The notes under the pieces are model-generated. The model was not told the origin of the DNA, did no database searches, and worked only from the letters and a program-made list of their open reading frames with translations. This document shows positions 1 through 5,286 of a stretch of DNA of 5,286 nt, piece by piece (positions within the stretch are counted from its first letter, which is position 1; each line of letters starts with the position of its first letter). The stretch spans positions 1 through 5,286 of the forward strand of contig CANBZE010000170.1 in NCBI GenBank assembly GCA_947373775.1, in the 5' to 3' direction. A program made the translations under genes and the position numbers. This DNA is from Alphaproteobacteria bacterium. GTDB lineage: Bacteria; Pseudomonadota; Alphaproteobacteria; Micropepsales; Micropepsaceae.

Positions 1-1406
1 TTGACCACCAGGTTGATGATGGCGTTGCCCAGCTGCGCCTCGTCGGCATGCACCGCCCACAGGTCGGGCTCGCGCTCGACATTCAGGGTGATGCCTTCGC
101 CCACCAGGCGGCGCAGCATCTGGGCCAGCTCGCCCACCACATCGCCCAGCGCCAGCACCTTGGGCTGCATGGTCTGCTTGCGGCTGAAGGCCAGCAGCTG
201 GCTCACCAAAGCGGCGGCGCGCAGGGCGTTCTGGTGAACCTCGTTGATCTCCTTGAAGGAGGGCTCACCCGCCTGATGGCGCATCAGCAGGAATTCGCAA
301 TTGCCGATGATGACGGTGAGCAGGTTGTTGAAGTCGTGCGCCACGCCGCCCGCCAGCTGGCCGACAGCCTGCATCTTCTGGGACTGGGCGAACTTGGTTT
401 CCAGCGCCTTCTGCTCGGACACATCCACCAGATAGAGGATGGCCTTGCCGCCCTTACCATCGGAATCTGGCATCGGGCTGGCGAACAGCTCGGCCATGCG
501 CTCTTCGCCATTGGCGGACTTGGCGCCGCGCAGCTCGACAGCCTTTGAGCCCGCTTCACCGGTGGCGGTGCGGGCAATCAGCGCCATCACCTGGGCGCGG
601 TCGCTGGCGTCCACCAGCGCGCCAAAATCGCGGCCCACCAGCGAGCCGGAGGCGCCGAAGAACTTGGCCAGCGCGGCATTGGCGTCGCTGACGATGCCGC
701 CGGCATCGGCGAAGGCCACGCCCATGGGCGCGTCGCGGAAAAGATCGCCGATATTCTGGATCGGCAGCACCGCGGCCGGCACGGGCGCAGGAACAGGCGC
801 CGCGACAGCCGGCGCGGCCGGCGCCGCTGCGGCGCGGGTCAGGATCGGCTGGGGCGAAGAACTGGCGGCCAGCCTTGGCGTGAACCACCAGGCGGCCTGG
901 CGGTCGGGCAAGGGACGCACGGCGGCGACGATCTCCAGCCCCGGCACCACCACAAAAGTTTCCTCGCGGGCGCGGCCCTCGGCGGCGTCGCGCGACAGGC
1001 GATAGAGCACCGCGGCGCTGGGTTCGCCCGACAGCGCCAGTTCGGGCGGCGGGGGCGATTCCAGTTCGCCCACACCGGCCATGCGGCGATAGACGGGATT
1101 GCAGTCCAGCACCGCGCCGTCTTCGCCCGTGATGGCCCAGGCAATGTTGGCCTTGCCGGCGGCTTCGGCGATGCGCAGCGCGTCCTGGGTGGCGCGGCCA
1201 CCGCGCGGCCATACCGCAAAGAGGAAGAGAACCGCCACAACGGCAATGCCGATCAGGATGGCGAACCCGGCCAGCCCCGCCTGCGGCGCTGCGAGGGCCA
1301 GTCCGGCGGCCGCCAGGGCCAGCAGGACAAAGCCCAATGCAGCCCAACGCCAGGCGCCCGTGGGCACCCCGATACCGACCGCGGAAAGGGATCTGGAAGC
1401 GTTCAT
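1..1406 (-). CDS. cckA: CckA-like hybrid sensor histidine kinase, N-terminal part (cut by left edge)
   Basis: Open for 468 codons from ATG 1406-1404 to the left edge without a stop (translated by hand). In order: two hydrophobic segments (about residues 20-40 and 45-66), a divergent PAS-like region (about 72-185), an Ala/Pro-rich linker (about 188-215), a clearer PAS domain (about 219-335), then a HisKA domain with the motif [12 protein letters not shown], whose phosphoacceptor is His357. The sequence ends in the ATP-binding N-box, GNAIINLVV (460-468). The AHDFNNLL type of H-box and the PAS-PAS-kinase order fit CckA, an inner-membrane kinase/phosphatase that in Caulobacter passes phosphate through its own receiver domain and ChpT to CtrA and CpdR. 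The rest of the ATPase domain and any receiver domain lie outside the window, so the hybrid nature is inferred. No clear Shine-Dalgarno precedes the ATG; GTG at 1415-1413 in the same frame is an alternative start. Another PAS hybrid kinase of this H-box class is possible. Confidence 0.85.
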   Translation of the reverse strand, partial: MNASRSLSAVGIGVPTGAWRWAALGFVLLALAAAGLALAAPQAGLAGFAILIGIAVVAVLFLFAVWPRGGRATQDALRIAEAAGKANIAWAITGEDGAVLDCNPVYRRMAGVGELESPPPPELALSGEPSAAVLYRLSRDAAEGRAREETFVVVPGLEIVAAVRPLPDRQAAWWFTPRLAASSSPQPILTRAAAAPAAPAVAAPVPAPVPAAVLPIQNIGDLFRDAPMGVAFADAGGIVSDANAALAKFFGASGSLVGRDFGALVDASDRAQVMALIARTATGEAGSKAVELRGAKSANGEERMAELFASPMPDSDGKGGKAILYLVDVSEQKALETKFAQSQKMQAVGQLAGGVAHDFNNLLTVIIGNCEFLLMRHQAGEPSFKEINEVHQNALRAAALVSQLLAFSRKQTMQPKVLALGDVVGELAQMLRRLVGEGITLNVEREPDLWAVHADEAQLGNAIINLVV

Positions 1407-1424
1407 TAACGCCACAATACAAGA

Positions 1425-1438
1425 TTTGGTTAACCAAA
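1425..1438. promoter_or_regulatory. 14-bp perfect palindrome upstream of cckA
   Basis: TTTGGTTAACCAAA is a perfect inverted repeat centred on GTTAAC, 19 bases upstream of the kinase ATG. Its position close to the start fits an operator or a promoter-overlapping site. It carries the TTAACC half-site recognised by CtrA-type regulators on both strands, but not the TTAA-N7-TTAA spacing. The bound protein is unknown; the function is inferred from symmetry and position only. Confidence 0.5.
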
Positions 1439-1463
1439 CCTTTCCGGCCACCAAATGTCTGAT

Positions 1464-1475
1464 TTTGTTAACAAA
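1464..1475. promoter_or_regulatory. 12-bp perfect palindrome upstream of cckA
   Basis: TTTGTTAACAAA is a second perfect inverted repeat around GTTAAC, similar to the palindrome at 1425-1438 (they differ by G/A at the flank). The centres are 38 bp apart. The pair sits in an AT-rich stretch in otherwise GC-rich DNA, as expected for a promoter region. A third GTTAAC without the extended symmetry lies at 1520-1525. Binding by a dimeric regulator is an inference. Confidence 0.45.
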
Positions 1476-1534
1476 TTTTGCACGCTTCTGAACGCTGTTC
1501 GGTCTTCTGAGGACAGAAAGTTAACGCTGTCGAA

Positions 1535-2617
1535 TCAGCTCGCGCGCGCCGGCAATTTGCCCTGTAGCCGCATCACGTAGCCGATGACCTGGGCCACCGC
1601 TTTGAAATGCTCGGCCGGCACCGGCTCGTCGATCTCGATGGCGGCGTGCAGCGCGCGGGCCAGCGGGGGATTTTCCACCACCGGCACGTCATTCTCTTCG
1701 GCCACGGCGCGGATGCGAAGCGCCAGCGCGTCCACGCCCTTGGCGACGCAGATGGGGGCAACGGTCTTGCCGCTTTCATAGCGAAGCGCCACGGCAAAGT
1801 GGGTCGGGTTCATGATCACCACCGTGGCGGTGGGCACCGCCGCCATCATGCGCTTGCGGGCGCGCTCATGGCGCAGCTGGCGGATCTTGGCCTTGATGGT
1901 GGGATCGCCTTCATTCTGGCGATACTCTTCCTTGATCTCCTGCTTGGACATGCGATTGCGCGACAAGAAGCGCATGCGCTGCCAGAAATAATCGGCGCCC
2001 GCGATCGCCGCCAGGGCCGACAGCGCGGCCATCAGCACCTTGAACAACAGATGAGTCATGTCGCCCACCACCGCGCCCGCGGTCTGGTTGAGGATGGCTT
2101 CCAACCCGCCGCGCTCGGGCCATAGCTGGGTCCAGATGGCGACACCGACGATGGCGATCTTGGCCAGGCCCTTGACCAGGTTCATCCAGCCGTCGGGGCC
2201 GAACAGCCGCTTGAAGCCGGCCATGGGCGAGACCTTGGAGAAATCCGGAATGATTTTGTCGAAGGCAAGGCTGGGGCGGCTTTGCAGCACATGGCCGGCT
2301 ACACTCGCCACGATCATCACCGCAAAGAACGGCCCCAGCGCGATTGCCACTTGCGGAAGCAGCCCGCGGAAAATGGCGGCAAGACCGGCGCCGTCCACGC
2401 TCATGGTCTCGGGCTGTTCCAGGAACAGGGTCAGGGCATGGCCCAATGCCAGCGCGGTCTGCTTGCCGAACATGGCGATGGCCAATGTGCCGCCGCCCAG
2501 AAGGATGAAGGTGTTGATCTCGCCGGACTTGACGACGTCGCCGCTTTCGCGCGCCTGCTCCAGCCGCTTGGCTGTCGGTTCTTCAGTCTGCTGCGACTTG
2601 TCCTGGTCATCGGCCAT
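1535..2617 (-). CDS. flhB: Flagellar type III export switch protein FlhB
   Basis: A 360-residue protein, close to the usual family length. FlhB is an inner-membrane part of the flagellar export gate and switches export from rod/hook to filament substrates after self-cleavage. The N-terminus is polar with the typical EEPTAKRLEQARESGDVVKS stretch (residues 12-31). Hydrophobic segments follow at roughly 33-60, 83-110, 150-165 and 185-210, then the conserved linker with MSKQEIKEEYR (223-233). The cytoplasmic domain holds the autocleavage motif NPTH at 270-273, with cleavage expected between Asn270 and Pro271, and ends with the family C-terminal region (VPVVENPPLARALH at 311-324). The motif is intact, so the switch should work. 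The ATG directly follows the fliR stop codon with no base between and no Shine-Dalgarno, so translation is probably coupled. It is the last flagellar gene of the run; no convincing terminator follows before cckA. Confidence 0.97.
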   Translation of the reverse strand: MADDQDKSQQTEEPTAKRLEQARESGDVVKSGEINTFILLGGGTLAIAMFGKQTALALGHALTLFLEQPETMSVDGAGLAAIFRGLLPQVAIALGPFFAVMIVASVAGHVLQSRPSLAFDKIIPDFSKVSPMAGFKRLFGPDGWMNLVKGLAKIAIVGVAIWTQLWPERGGLEAILNQTAGAVVGDMTHLLFKVLMAALSALAAIAGADYFWQRMRFLSRNRMSKQEIKEEYRQNEGDPTIKAKIRQLRHERARKRMMAAVPTATVVIMNPTHFAVALRYESGKTVAPICVAKGVDALALRIRAVAEENDVPVVENPPLARALHAAIEIDEPVPAEHFKAVAQVIGYVMRLQGKLPARAS

Positions 2618-3382
2618 TTACAAGAAGACCGCCATCGAAGTGGTGTAATAGTTCAGGAACACCGTCATCAGCGAGCCGATCAGCGCCAGCATGATGAGAA
2701 AGCCGCACATGATGTTGAGCGGCACCGCGACAAAGAAAATCTGCAGCTGCGGCATCAGCCGCGCCAGCACGCCCAAGCCCGCATAGACGGCAAAGCCGAA
2801 CACCAGGAAGGGCGCGGCGAGCTGGAAGCCCAGCGCGAAGGACGACGAGGTCAGTTGGATCACCAGCATCGCCATGTCGCCGGTGGGCAAGTGGCCGCCC
2901 GGCGGCAGCATGCGATAGCTGCCGGCAATGGCGCCAATCGCCAGGTGATGCAGGTTGGTGATGAAAATCAGGGTGGTGCCCAGCAGCATCATGAAGTTGC
3001 CGACCACCGCGCCCTGGGTGTTCTGGGTGGGATCAAGCGTCTGGGCATAAGCAAGACCTGTCTGGGTGGCGATCAGGTAACCGGCGACCTGCAGCGCGCT
3101 CATGATGATGCGCGCCATCGCGCCCACCAGCACGCCGGCGGTGACTTCCTGGGCGATCATGATCACCAGCGCCACCGTCGATTGCGGCGCGATGGCGGGA
3201 TAATTGGCCTGGACTTGCGGGGTCAGCGCAAAAGCAATCGCCAGCGCCAAAACCAGGCGCACGCGGGACGGCACGCCCATTTCCCCGATGGCCGGCAACA
3301 GCATCACCATCGAACCCACGCGGGAAAACACCAGCAGATAGGTGAGAACGATGCCGGAGAGCGCGGGAAGGTGAATTGTCAT
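2618..3382 (-). CDS. fliR: Flagellar export gate protein FliR
   Basis: A 254-residue, mostly hydrophobic protein of normal family length. FliR joins FliP and FliQ to form the export gate core inside the basal body's MS ring. Family landmarks visible: LPAIGEMGVPSRVRL (29-43), the loop ending in TGLAYAQTLDP (108-118), NLHHLAIGA (143-151), and ARLMPQLQIFFVAVPLNI (207-224). About six hydrophobic segments can be traced along the length. The start ATG touches the fliQ TAA stop, and the TAA stop touches the flhB ATG. The sequence just before its ATG (GCGGCCTAC then TAA) offers no good ribosome site, supporting coupled translation from fliQ. The related type III secretion protein family (SctT) is less likely because every neighbour is flagellar. 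Confidence 0.97.
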   Translation of the reverse strand: MTIHLPALSGIVLTYLLVFSRVGSMVMLLPAIGEMGVPSRVRLVLALAIAFALTPQVQANYPAIAPQSTVALVIMIAQEVTAGVLVGAMARIIMSALQVAGYLIATQTGLAYAQTLDPTQNTQGAVVGNFMMLLGTTLIFITNLHHLAIGAIAGSYRMLPPGGHLPTGDMAMLVIQLTSSSFALGFQLAAPFLVFGFAVYAGLGVLARLMPQLQIFFVAVPLNIMCGFLIMLALIGSLMTVFLNYYTTSMAVFL

Positions 3383-3646
3383 TTAGTAGGCCGCAATACG
3401 GCCCGCGATATTGATCATCAGCCCGTTCATGGCCGCGCCCGCGAAGGGCAGGCAGATCAGCAGCACCACGAAGGTGGCGACGATCTTGGGCACAAACACC
3501 AAGGTCTGTTCCTGGATCTGGGTCACGGCCTGCAACAGGCCGATGCCAAGGCCGACCACCAAAGCGGTGACCATGGAGGGGGCGATGATTTCCAGCAGCA
3601 CCAGGATGGCGCTGCGGGCGAAGTCGATGGTGCTGGCGGGATCCAT
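3383..3646 (-). CDS. fliQ: Flagellar export gate protein FliQ
   Basis: An 87-residue protein with two membrane segments (about 15-40 and 54-75), matching FliQ in size and topology. It packs around the FliP-FliR core of the flagellar export gate in the inner membrane. The conserved cytoplasmic-loop motif QIQEQTL is at residues 43-49, followed by VPK at 52-54 before the second helix. Its start follows a 48-base gap after fliE, with a modest purine-rich ribosome site (AAGAGAG at 3659-3653) six bases before the ATG. The gap is long enough to hold a promoter or processing site, and fliQ may begin a partly separate fliQ-fliR-flhB unit. Its TAA stop abuts the fliR ATG. Confidence 0.96.
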   Translation of the reverse strand: MDPASTIDFARSAILVLLEIIAPSMVTALVVGLGIGLLQAVTQIQEQTLVFVPKIVATFVVLLICLPFAGAAMNGLMINIAGRIAAY

Positions 3647-3694
3647 TGGTGCTCTCTTTGTATAATTGTCGCTCCGGCTTTCGCCGACGCTCCG
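3647..3694 (-). other. fliE-fliQ gap with short hairpin and repeated CGGAGCG
   Basis: On the coding strand this 48-base gap starts with CGGAGCG, which repeats 11 bases later. Between them CGGC-GAAA-GCCG can form a 4-bp stem closed by a GAAA (GNRA) tetraloop, extendable by one wobble pair. An AT-rich stretch (ATTATAC, reading TATAAT on the plus strand) follows, then the fliQ ribosome site. There is no T-run, so it is not an intrinsic terminator. A small mRNA structure that tunes fliQ expression, or chance, are both possible. Confidence 0.3.
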
Positions 3695-4009
3695 TTAAAT
3701 CGGCATGTTCATGATGGACTGGTAGGCGGCCACGACCTTGTCGCGCACGGCCACCACCGTATCCAAGGTGATTTCGGCGGCGTTCACCGACTGGACCACG
3801 TCGACCAGGTTTGCCTTGCCCTGCACCTGCTGGGTGGCGGCATGTTCGCCCTGACGGATGGTGCTGATCGAATCCTTGATCGCGCCCGACAGGAAGTCCG
3901 AGAAATTGCCGCCGGGAATGCTGGCGGGGGTGATCGCGGCGGATGCACCCGGCGTCGCCATCTGGGCGGCGGCGCGGTAGGCGGCGGCTGCTGCTGCGGG
4001 AATGGTCAT
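3695..4009 (-). CDS. fliE: Flagellar basal-body protein FliE (MS ring-rod junction)
   Basis: A 104-residue protein of usual FliE size. FliE is the first subunit exported and joins the MS ring and export gate to the proximal rod. The N-terminal third is Ala-rich and poorly conserved (AAAAAAYRAAA, residues 5-15). The conserved C-terminal part reads NLVDVVQSVNAAEITLDTVV followed by VRDKVVAAYQSIMNMPI, the family signature. There is no signal peptide, as expected for a type III export substrate. It begins 12 bases after the flgC stop, with GGAAG at 4021-4017 seven bases before the ATG, so it belongs to the flgB-flgC-fliE unit. Confidence 0.96.
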   Translation of the reverse strand: MTIPAAAAAAYRAAAQMATPGASAAITPASIPGGNFSDFLSGAIKDSISTIRQGEHAATQQVQGKANLVDVVQSVNAAEITLDTVVAVRDKVVAAYQSIMNMPI

Positions 4010-4016
4010 GATCTAT

Positions 4017-4021
4017 CTTCC
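4017..4021 (-). promoter_or_regulatory. Shine-Dalgarno site of fliE
   Basis: GGAAG on the minus strand lies seven bases before the fliE ATG and directly after the flgC stop codon. It supports the ATG at 4009-4007 as the start. Confidence 0.6.
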
Positions 4022-4432
4022 TTATTTGTTGAGAAGATCGACGGTTTTGGCCAGCATCTGCTTGGTCGATTCCATCACCGACAGGTCGGCCTCGTAGGAA
4101 CGCTGGGCTTCGCGCATGTCCATGATTTCCACCAGGCTGTCGACATTGGGCAGCTTCACATAGCCCTGCTTGTCGGCATTGGGATTGCCCGGGTCATACT
4201 GGCTCTTGAAGTCGCTCTTGTCGGGCAACGGTTTGCCGGACGTGACCAAAGTGGCATCCAGCTCGCGGTCGAAGGTCGGCGTGACGGTGGCGATCTTGCG
4301 GCGATAGGGATCGCCGCCCTTCACGGGCGAGGTGGAATTGGCGTTGGCGATATTCTCCGCGATGATCCGCATGCGATCGGCCTGGGCCCGCATGCCGGAA
4401 GCGGCGACACTCATGGATTTGGAAAAGTCCAT
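4022..4432 (-). CDS. flgC: Flagellar proximal rod protein FlgC
   Basis: A 136-residue rod protein, typical FlgC length. FlgC is exported by the flagellar type III apparatus and builds the proximal rod with FlgB and FlgF. The N-terminal rod/hook family motif is clear (SVAASGMRAQADRMRIIAEN at residues 8-27, continuing IANANST). A PYRRK segment (42-46) and a QGYVKLPNVD stretch lie in the middle, and the C-terminal helix reads MREAQRSYEADLSVMESTKQ, the conserved end of this family. The terminal helices form the coiled contacts of the rod. It lies 48 bases after flgB and carries its own strong ribosome site, so it is probably co-transcribed with flgB but initiated independently. Confidence 0.97.
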   Translation of the reverse strand: MDFSKSMSVAASGMRAQADRMRIIAENIANANSTSPVKGGDPYRRKIATVTPTFDRELDATLVTSGKPLPDKSDFKSQYDPGNPNADKQGYVKLPNVDSLVEIMDMREAQRSYEADLSVMESTKQMLAKTVDLLNK

Positions 4433-4438
4433 TGCAAC

Positions 4439-4444
4439 TCTCCT
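4439..4444 (-). promoter_or_regulatory. Strong Shine-Dalgarno site of flgC
   Basis: AGGAGA on the minus strand is six bases before the flgC ATG. It is the best ribosome site in the window and fixes the start at 4432-4430. Confidence 0.75.
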
Positions 4445-4480
4445 ACTTATTTAATGGCCTATCACTTCGTTACTTGAGGC

Positions 4481-4879
4481 CTAATGCCCGATCGCTGTTT
4501 TCATCAGCGTCATGGCTTTGGCATAAAGATTGGCGGCGGCCTGGAACTGGGCCTGGGTGTCCGACACCTTGATCATTTCCATTTCCAGCGACACGGCGTT
4601 GCCATTGGGATTGGCGGCCTGGTCTGGTACGTCATGTTCTTCGAATTTGCTGGCGCCGGCGCCTGACAAGGCGATGTGGCGCGAATTGGTGGTCATTATG
4701 GCGCCGCCCGAACCGGCCTGGCGAAGCGCCTTTTCGAAATCCAGCGCCTTGAGGTCGCGCGCCACGTAGCCGGGCGTGTCGGCATTGGCGACGTTCTGGG
4801 ACAGCAAATCCTGGCGCTGGTTGAGCCAGGTCATGCGCTCGCGCAGCATGGACAGCAGTGGCACATCGGGCAGGTTCAT
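4481..4879 (-). CDS. flgB: Flagellar proximal rod protein FlgB
   Basis: A 132-residue protein of normal FlgB size, exported through the flagellar apparatus to build the proximal rod next to FliE. The diagnostic N-terminal motif SQNVANADTPGYVARDL is at residues 27-43. The C-terminal half holds VSLEMEMIKVSDTQAQFQAA, the matching terminal-helix motif of the family. It is first in the minus-strand run, facing fliO across a 145-base divergent region. AAAAGG (4893-4888) lies eight bases before the ATG and supports this start. The upstream region holds a TTAA-N7-TTAA box whose near edge is 53 bases before the start codon, so control by a CtrA-type regulator is likely but inferred. Confidence 0.97.
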   Translation of the reverse strand: MNLPDVPLLSMLRERMTWLNQRQDLLSQNVANADTPGYVARDLKALDFEKALRQAGSGGAIMTTNSRHIALSGAGASKFEEHDVPDQAANPNGNAVSLEMEMIKVSDTQAQFQAAANLYAKAMTLMKTAIGH

Positions 4880-4887
4880 CGCGGTAA

Positions 4888-4893
4888 CCTTTT
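4888..4893 (-). promoter_or_regulatory. Shine-Dalgarno site of flgB
   Basis: AAAAGG on the minus strand with an eight-base spacer to the flgB ATG. It supports the chosen start and implies that the flgB mRNA has a leader, unlike fliO on the other side. Confidence 0.6.
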
Positions 4894-4932
4894 GTTAGCC
4901 TTGAATTCACGCTCAGGGTGCGCCCCGTATGC

Positions 4933-4947
4933 TTAAGCACCACTTAA
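4933..4947. promoter_or_regulatory. CtrA-type box 1 (TTAA-N7-TTAA), flgB side
   Basis: TTAAGCACCACTTAAC matches the full CtrA recognition sequence TTAA-N7-TTAAC, including the trailing C at 4948. It lies in the divergent flgB-fliO region, nearer flgB. CtrA is the response regulator that CckA phosphorylates (through ChpT) in Caulobacter and relatives, and it activates early flagellar promoters by binding over the -35 region. The match is direct; binding and the direction of its effect are inferred. Confidence 0.72.
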
Positions 4948-4984
4948 CACCGCGCACTTTTTGCCGGGCAGGAAGTGCCGCGCC

Positions 4985-4999
4985 TTAACTCGCGATTAA
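4985..4999. promoter_or_regulatory. CtrA-type box 2 (TTAA-N7-TTAA), fliO side
   Basis: TTAACTCGCGATTAA is a second exact TTAA-N7-TTAA box, starting 52 bp after box 1, close to five helical turns, so both would lie on the same DNA face. Its right edge is 25 bases before the fliO ATG. If fliO is transcribed from at or near its ATG, the box covers the -35 region, the position used by CtrA as an activator. A lone GTTAAC half-site follows at 5011-5016. Confidence 0.7.
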
Positions 5000-5024
5000 G
5001 GTTGACCGCTGTTAACTCCCGCCC

Positions 5025-5286
5025 ATGGAATTCATCGATCTTCTCCGTTACTTCGGCGCCCTGCTGCTGGTGCTGGCCATGGTCGGCGGCGCCGGCCTTC
5101 TGGCACGGCGCTTCGGCGTGCCCGGCGTCACCAAGTCCGCCGCCGACAAACGCCTGGCCATTGTCGAGACTCTTATGGTGGGCCCGCGCCAGCGCCTGTT
5201 CATCGTGCGCCGCGACAATGTCGAACATCTGGTGCTGTCCAGCCCCGAGGGCGCGACCGTGATCGAAAACGGCATTGCCGTGAAGA
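5025..5286 (+). CDS. fliO: Flagellar export protein FliO, N-terminal part (cut by right edge)
   Basis: The first 87 codons of a gene running off the right edge. FliO is a small bitopic inner-membrane protein that helps assemble the FliP-FliR core of the export gate. A single membrane segment (about residues 9-27) is followed by a cytoplasmic region with the family pattern: RLAIVETLMVGPRQRLFIVR (43-62), then NVEHLVLSSPEG and VIENGIAVK. The start is fixed by an in-frame TAA at 5013-5015, only three codons upstream of the ATG. No Shine-Dalgarno is visible in that short space, so the mRNA may be leaderless. It is divergent from flgB and shares its regulatory region; fliP would be expected next, beyond the window. 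Confidence 0.92.
   Translation, partial: MEFIDLLRYFGALLLVLAMVGGAGLLARRFGVPGVTKSAADKRLAIVETLMVGPRQRLFIVRRDNVEHLVLSSPEGATVIENGIAVK

Noticed and set aside
48..548. A 166-codon plus-strand frame opposite the kinase domain
   Set aside because: It lies antisense to the HisKA and ATPase part of cckA and has no recognisable motif.
556..1437. A 293-codon minus-strand frame over the kinase region
   Set aside because: Its product is Arg/Gly-rich low-complexity sequence. The alternative minus frame from 1406 gives continuous PAS, HisKA and N-box motifs, so this one is a shadow.
1485..1521. Possible intrinsic terminator after flhB
   Set aside because: Only weak stems can be drawn (GAAC-AGC-GTTC, and a bulged CTTTCTG/CAGAAG), and neither is followed by a T-run.
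2282..4477. A 731-codon open frame on the plus strand, the longest complete frame in the window
   Set aside because: It runs antisense through flhB, fliR, fliQ, fliE and flgC, all clear family members. Its protein is His/Gln/Gly/Asp-rich with no recognisable domain, as expected from the reverse complement of GC-rich codons.
4940..4975. Possible sigma-54 promoter (GG-N10-GC) upstream of flgB
   Set aside because: On the minus strand GGCAAAAAGTGCGC has the right spacing, but the -12 element lacks the TT before GC and the -24 element is partial. The match is too weak to claim.
4944..5228. A 94-codon minus-strand frame over the fliO start and the CtrA boxes
   Set aside because: It is antisense to fliO, which has a clear family match, and its own sequence resembles nothing known to me.

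Overview
The window looks like part of the chromosome of a GC-rich alphaproteobacterium, with a flagellar early-gene cluster next to a cell-cycle histidine kinase. Three things point to the Alphaproteobacteria: the CckA-type kinase domain order, two copies of the CtrA consensus TTAA-N7-TTAA, and the pairing of cckA with flagellar export genes (resembling the Caulobacter arrangement as I recall it; I could not check). The genus cannot be read from the sequence.

Layout: positions 1-1406 (minus strand) carry the N-terminal 468 residues of a CckA-like hybrid sensor kinase, which runs off the left edge inside its ATPase domain. Positions 1407-1534 form a non-coding gap with two perfect GTTAAC-centred palindromes and several short repeats, probably the kinase promoter region. 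Positions 1535-4879 (minus strand) hold a tight run transcribed in the order flgB, flgC, fliE, fliQ, fliR, flhB. Positions 4880-5024 are a divergent regulatory region with two full CtrA-type boxes. Position 5025 onward (plus strand) is the start of fliO, cut by the right edge. No tRNA, rRNA, CRISPR array or mobile element is seen, and no gap exceeds 150 bases.

How the parts fit: FliO, FliQ, FliR and FlhB belong to the flagellar type III export gate in the inner membrane, while FliE, FlgB and FlgC are the first rod parts exported through it. In characterised alphaproteobacteria CckA feeds phosphate through ChpT to CtrA, and CtrA binds TTAA-N7-TTAA boxes in flagellar promoters. The window may therefore contain both the top kinase of this circuit and a divergent promoter it controls. 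This is a recognisable system in a compact arrangement, not a new type of system; the least explained sequence is the palindrome-rich region upstream of the kinase.
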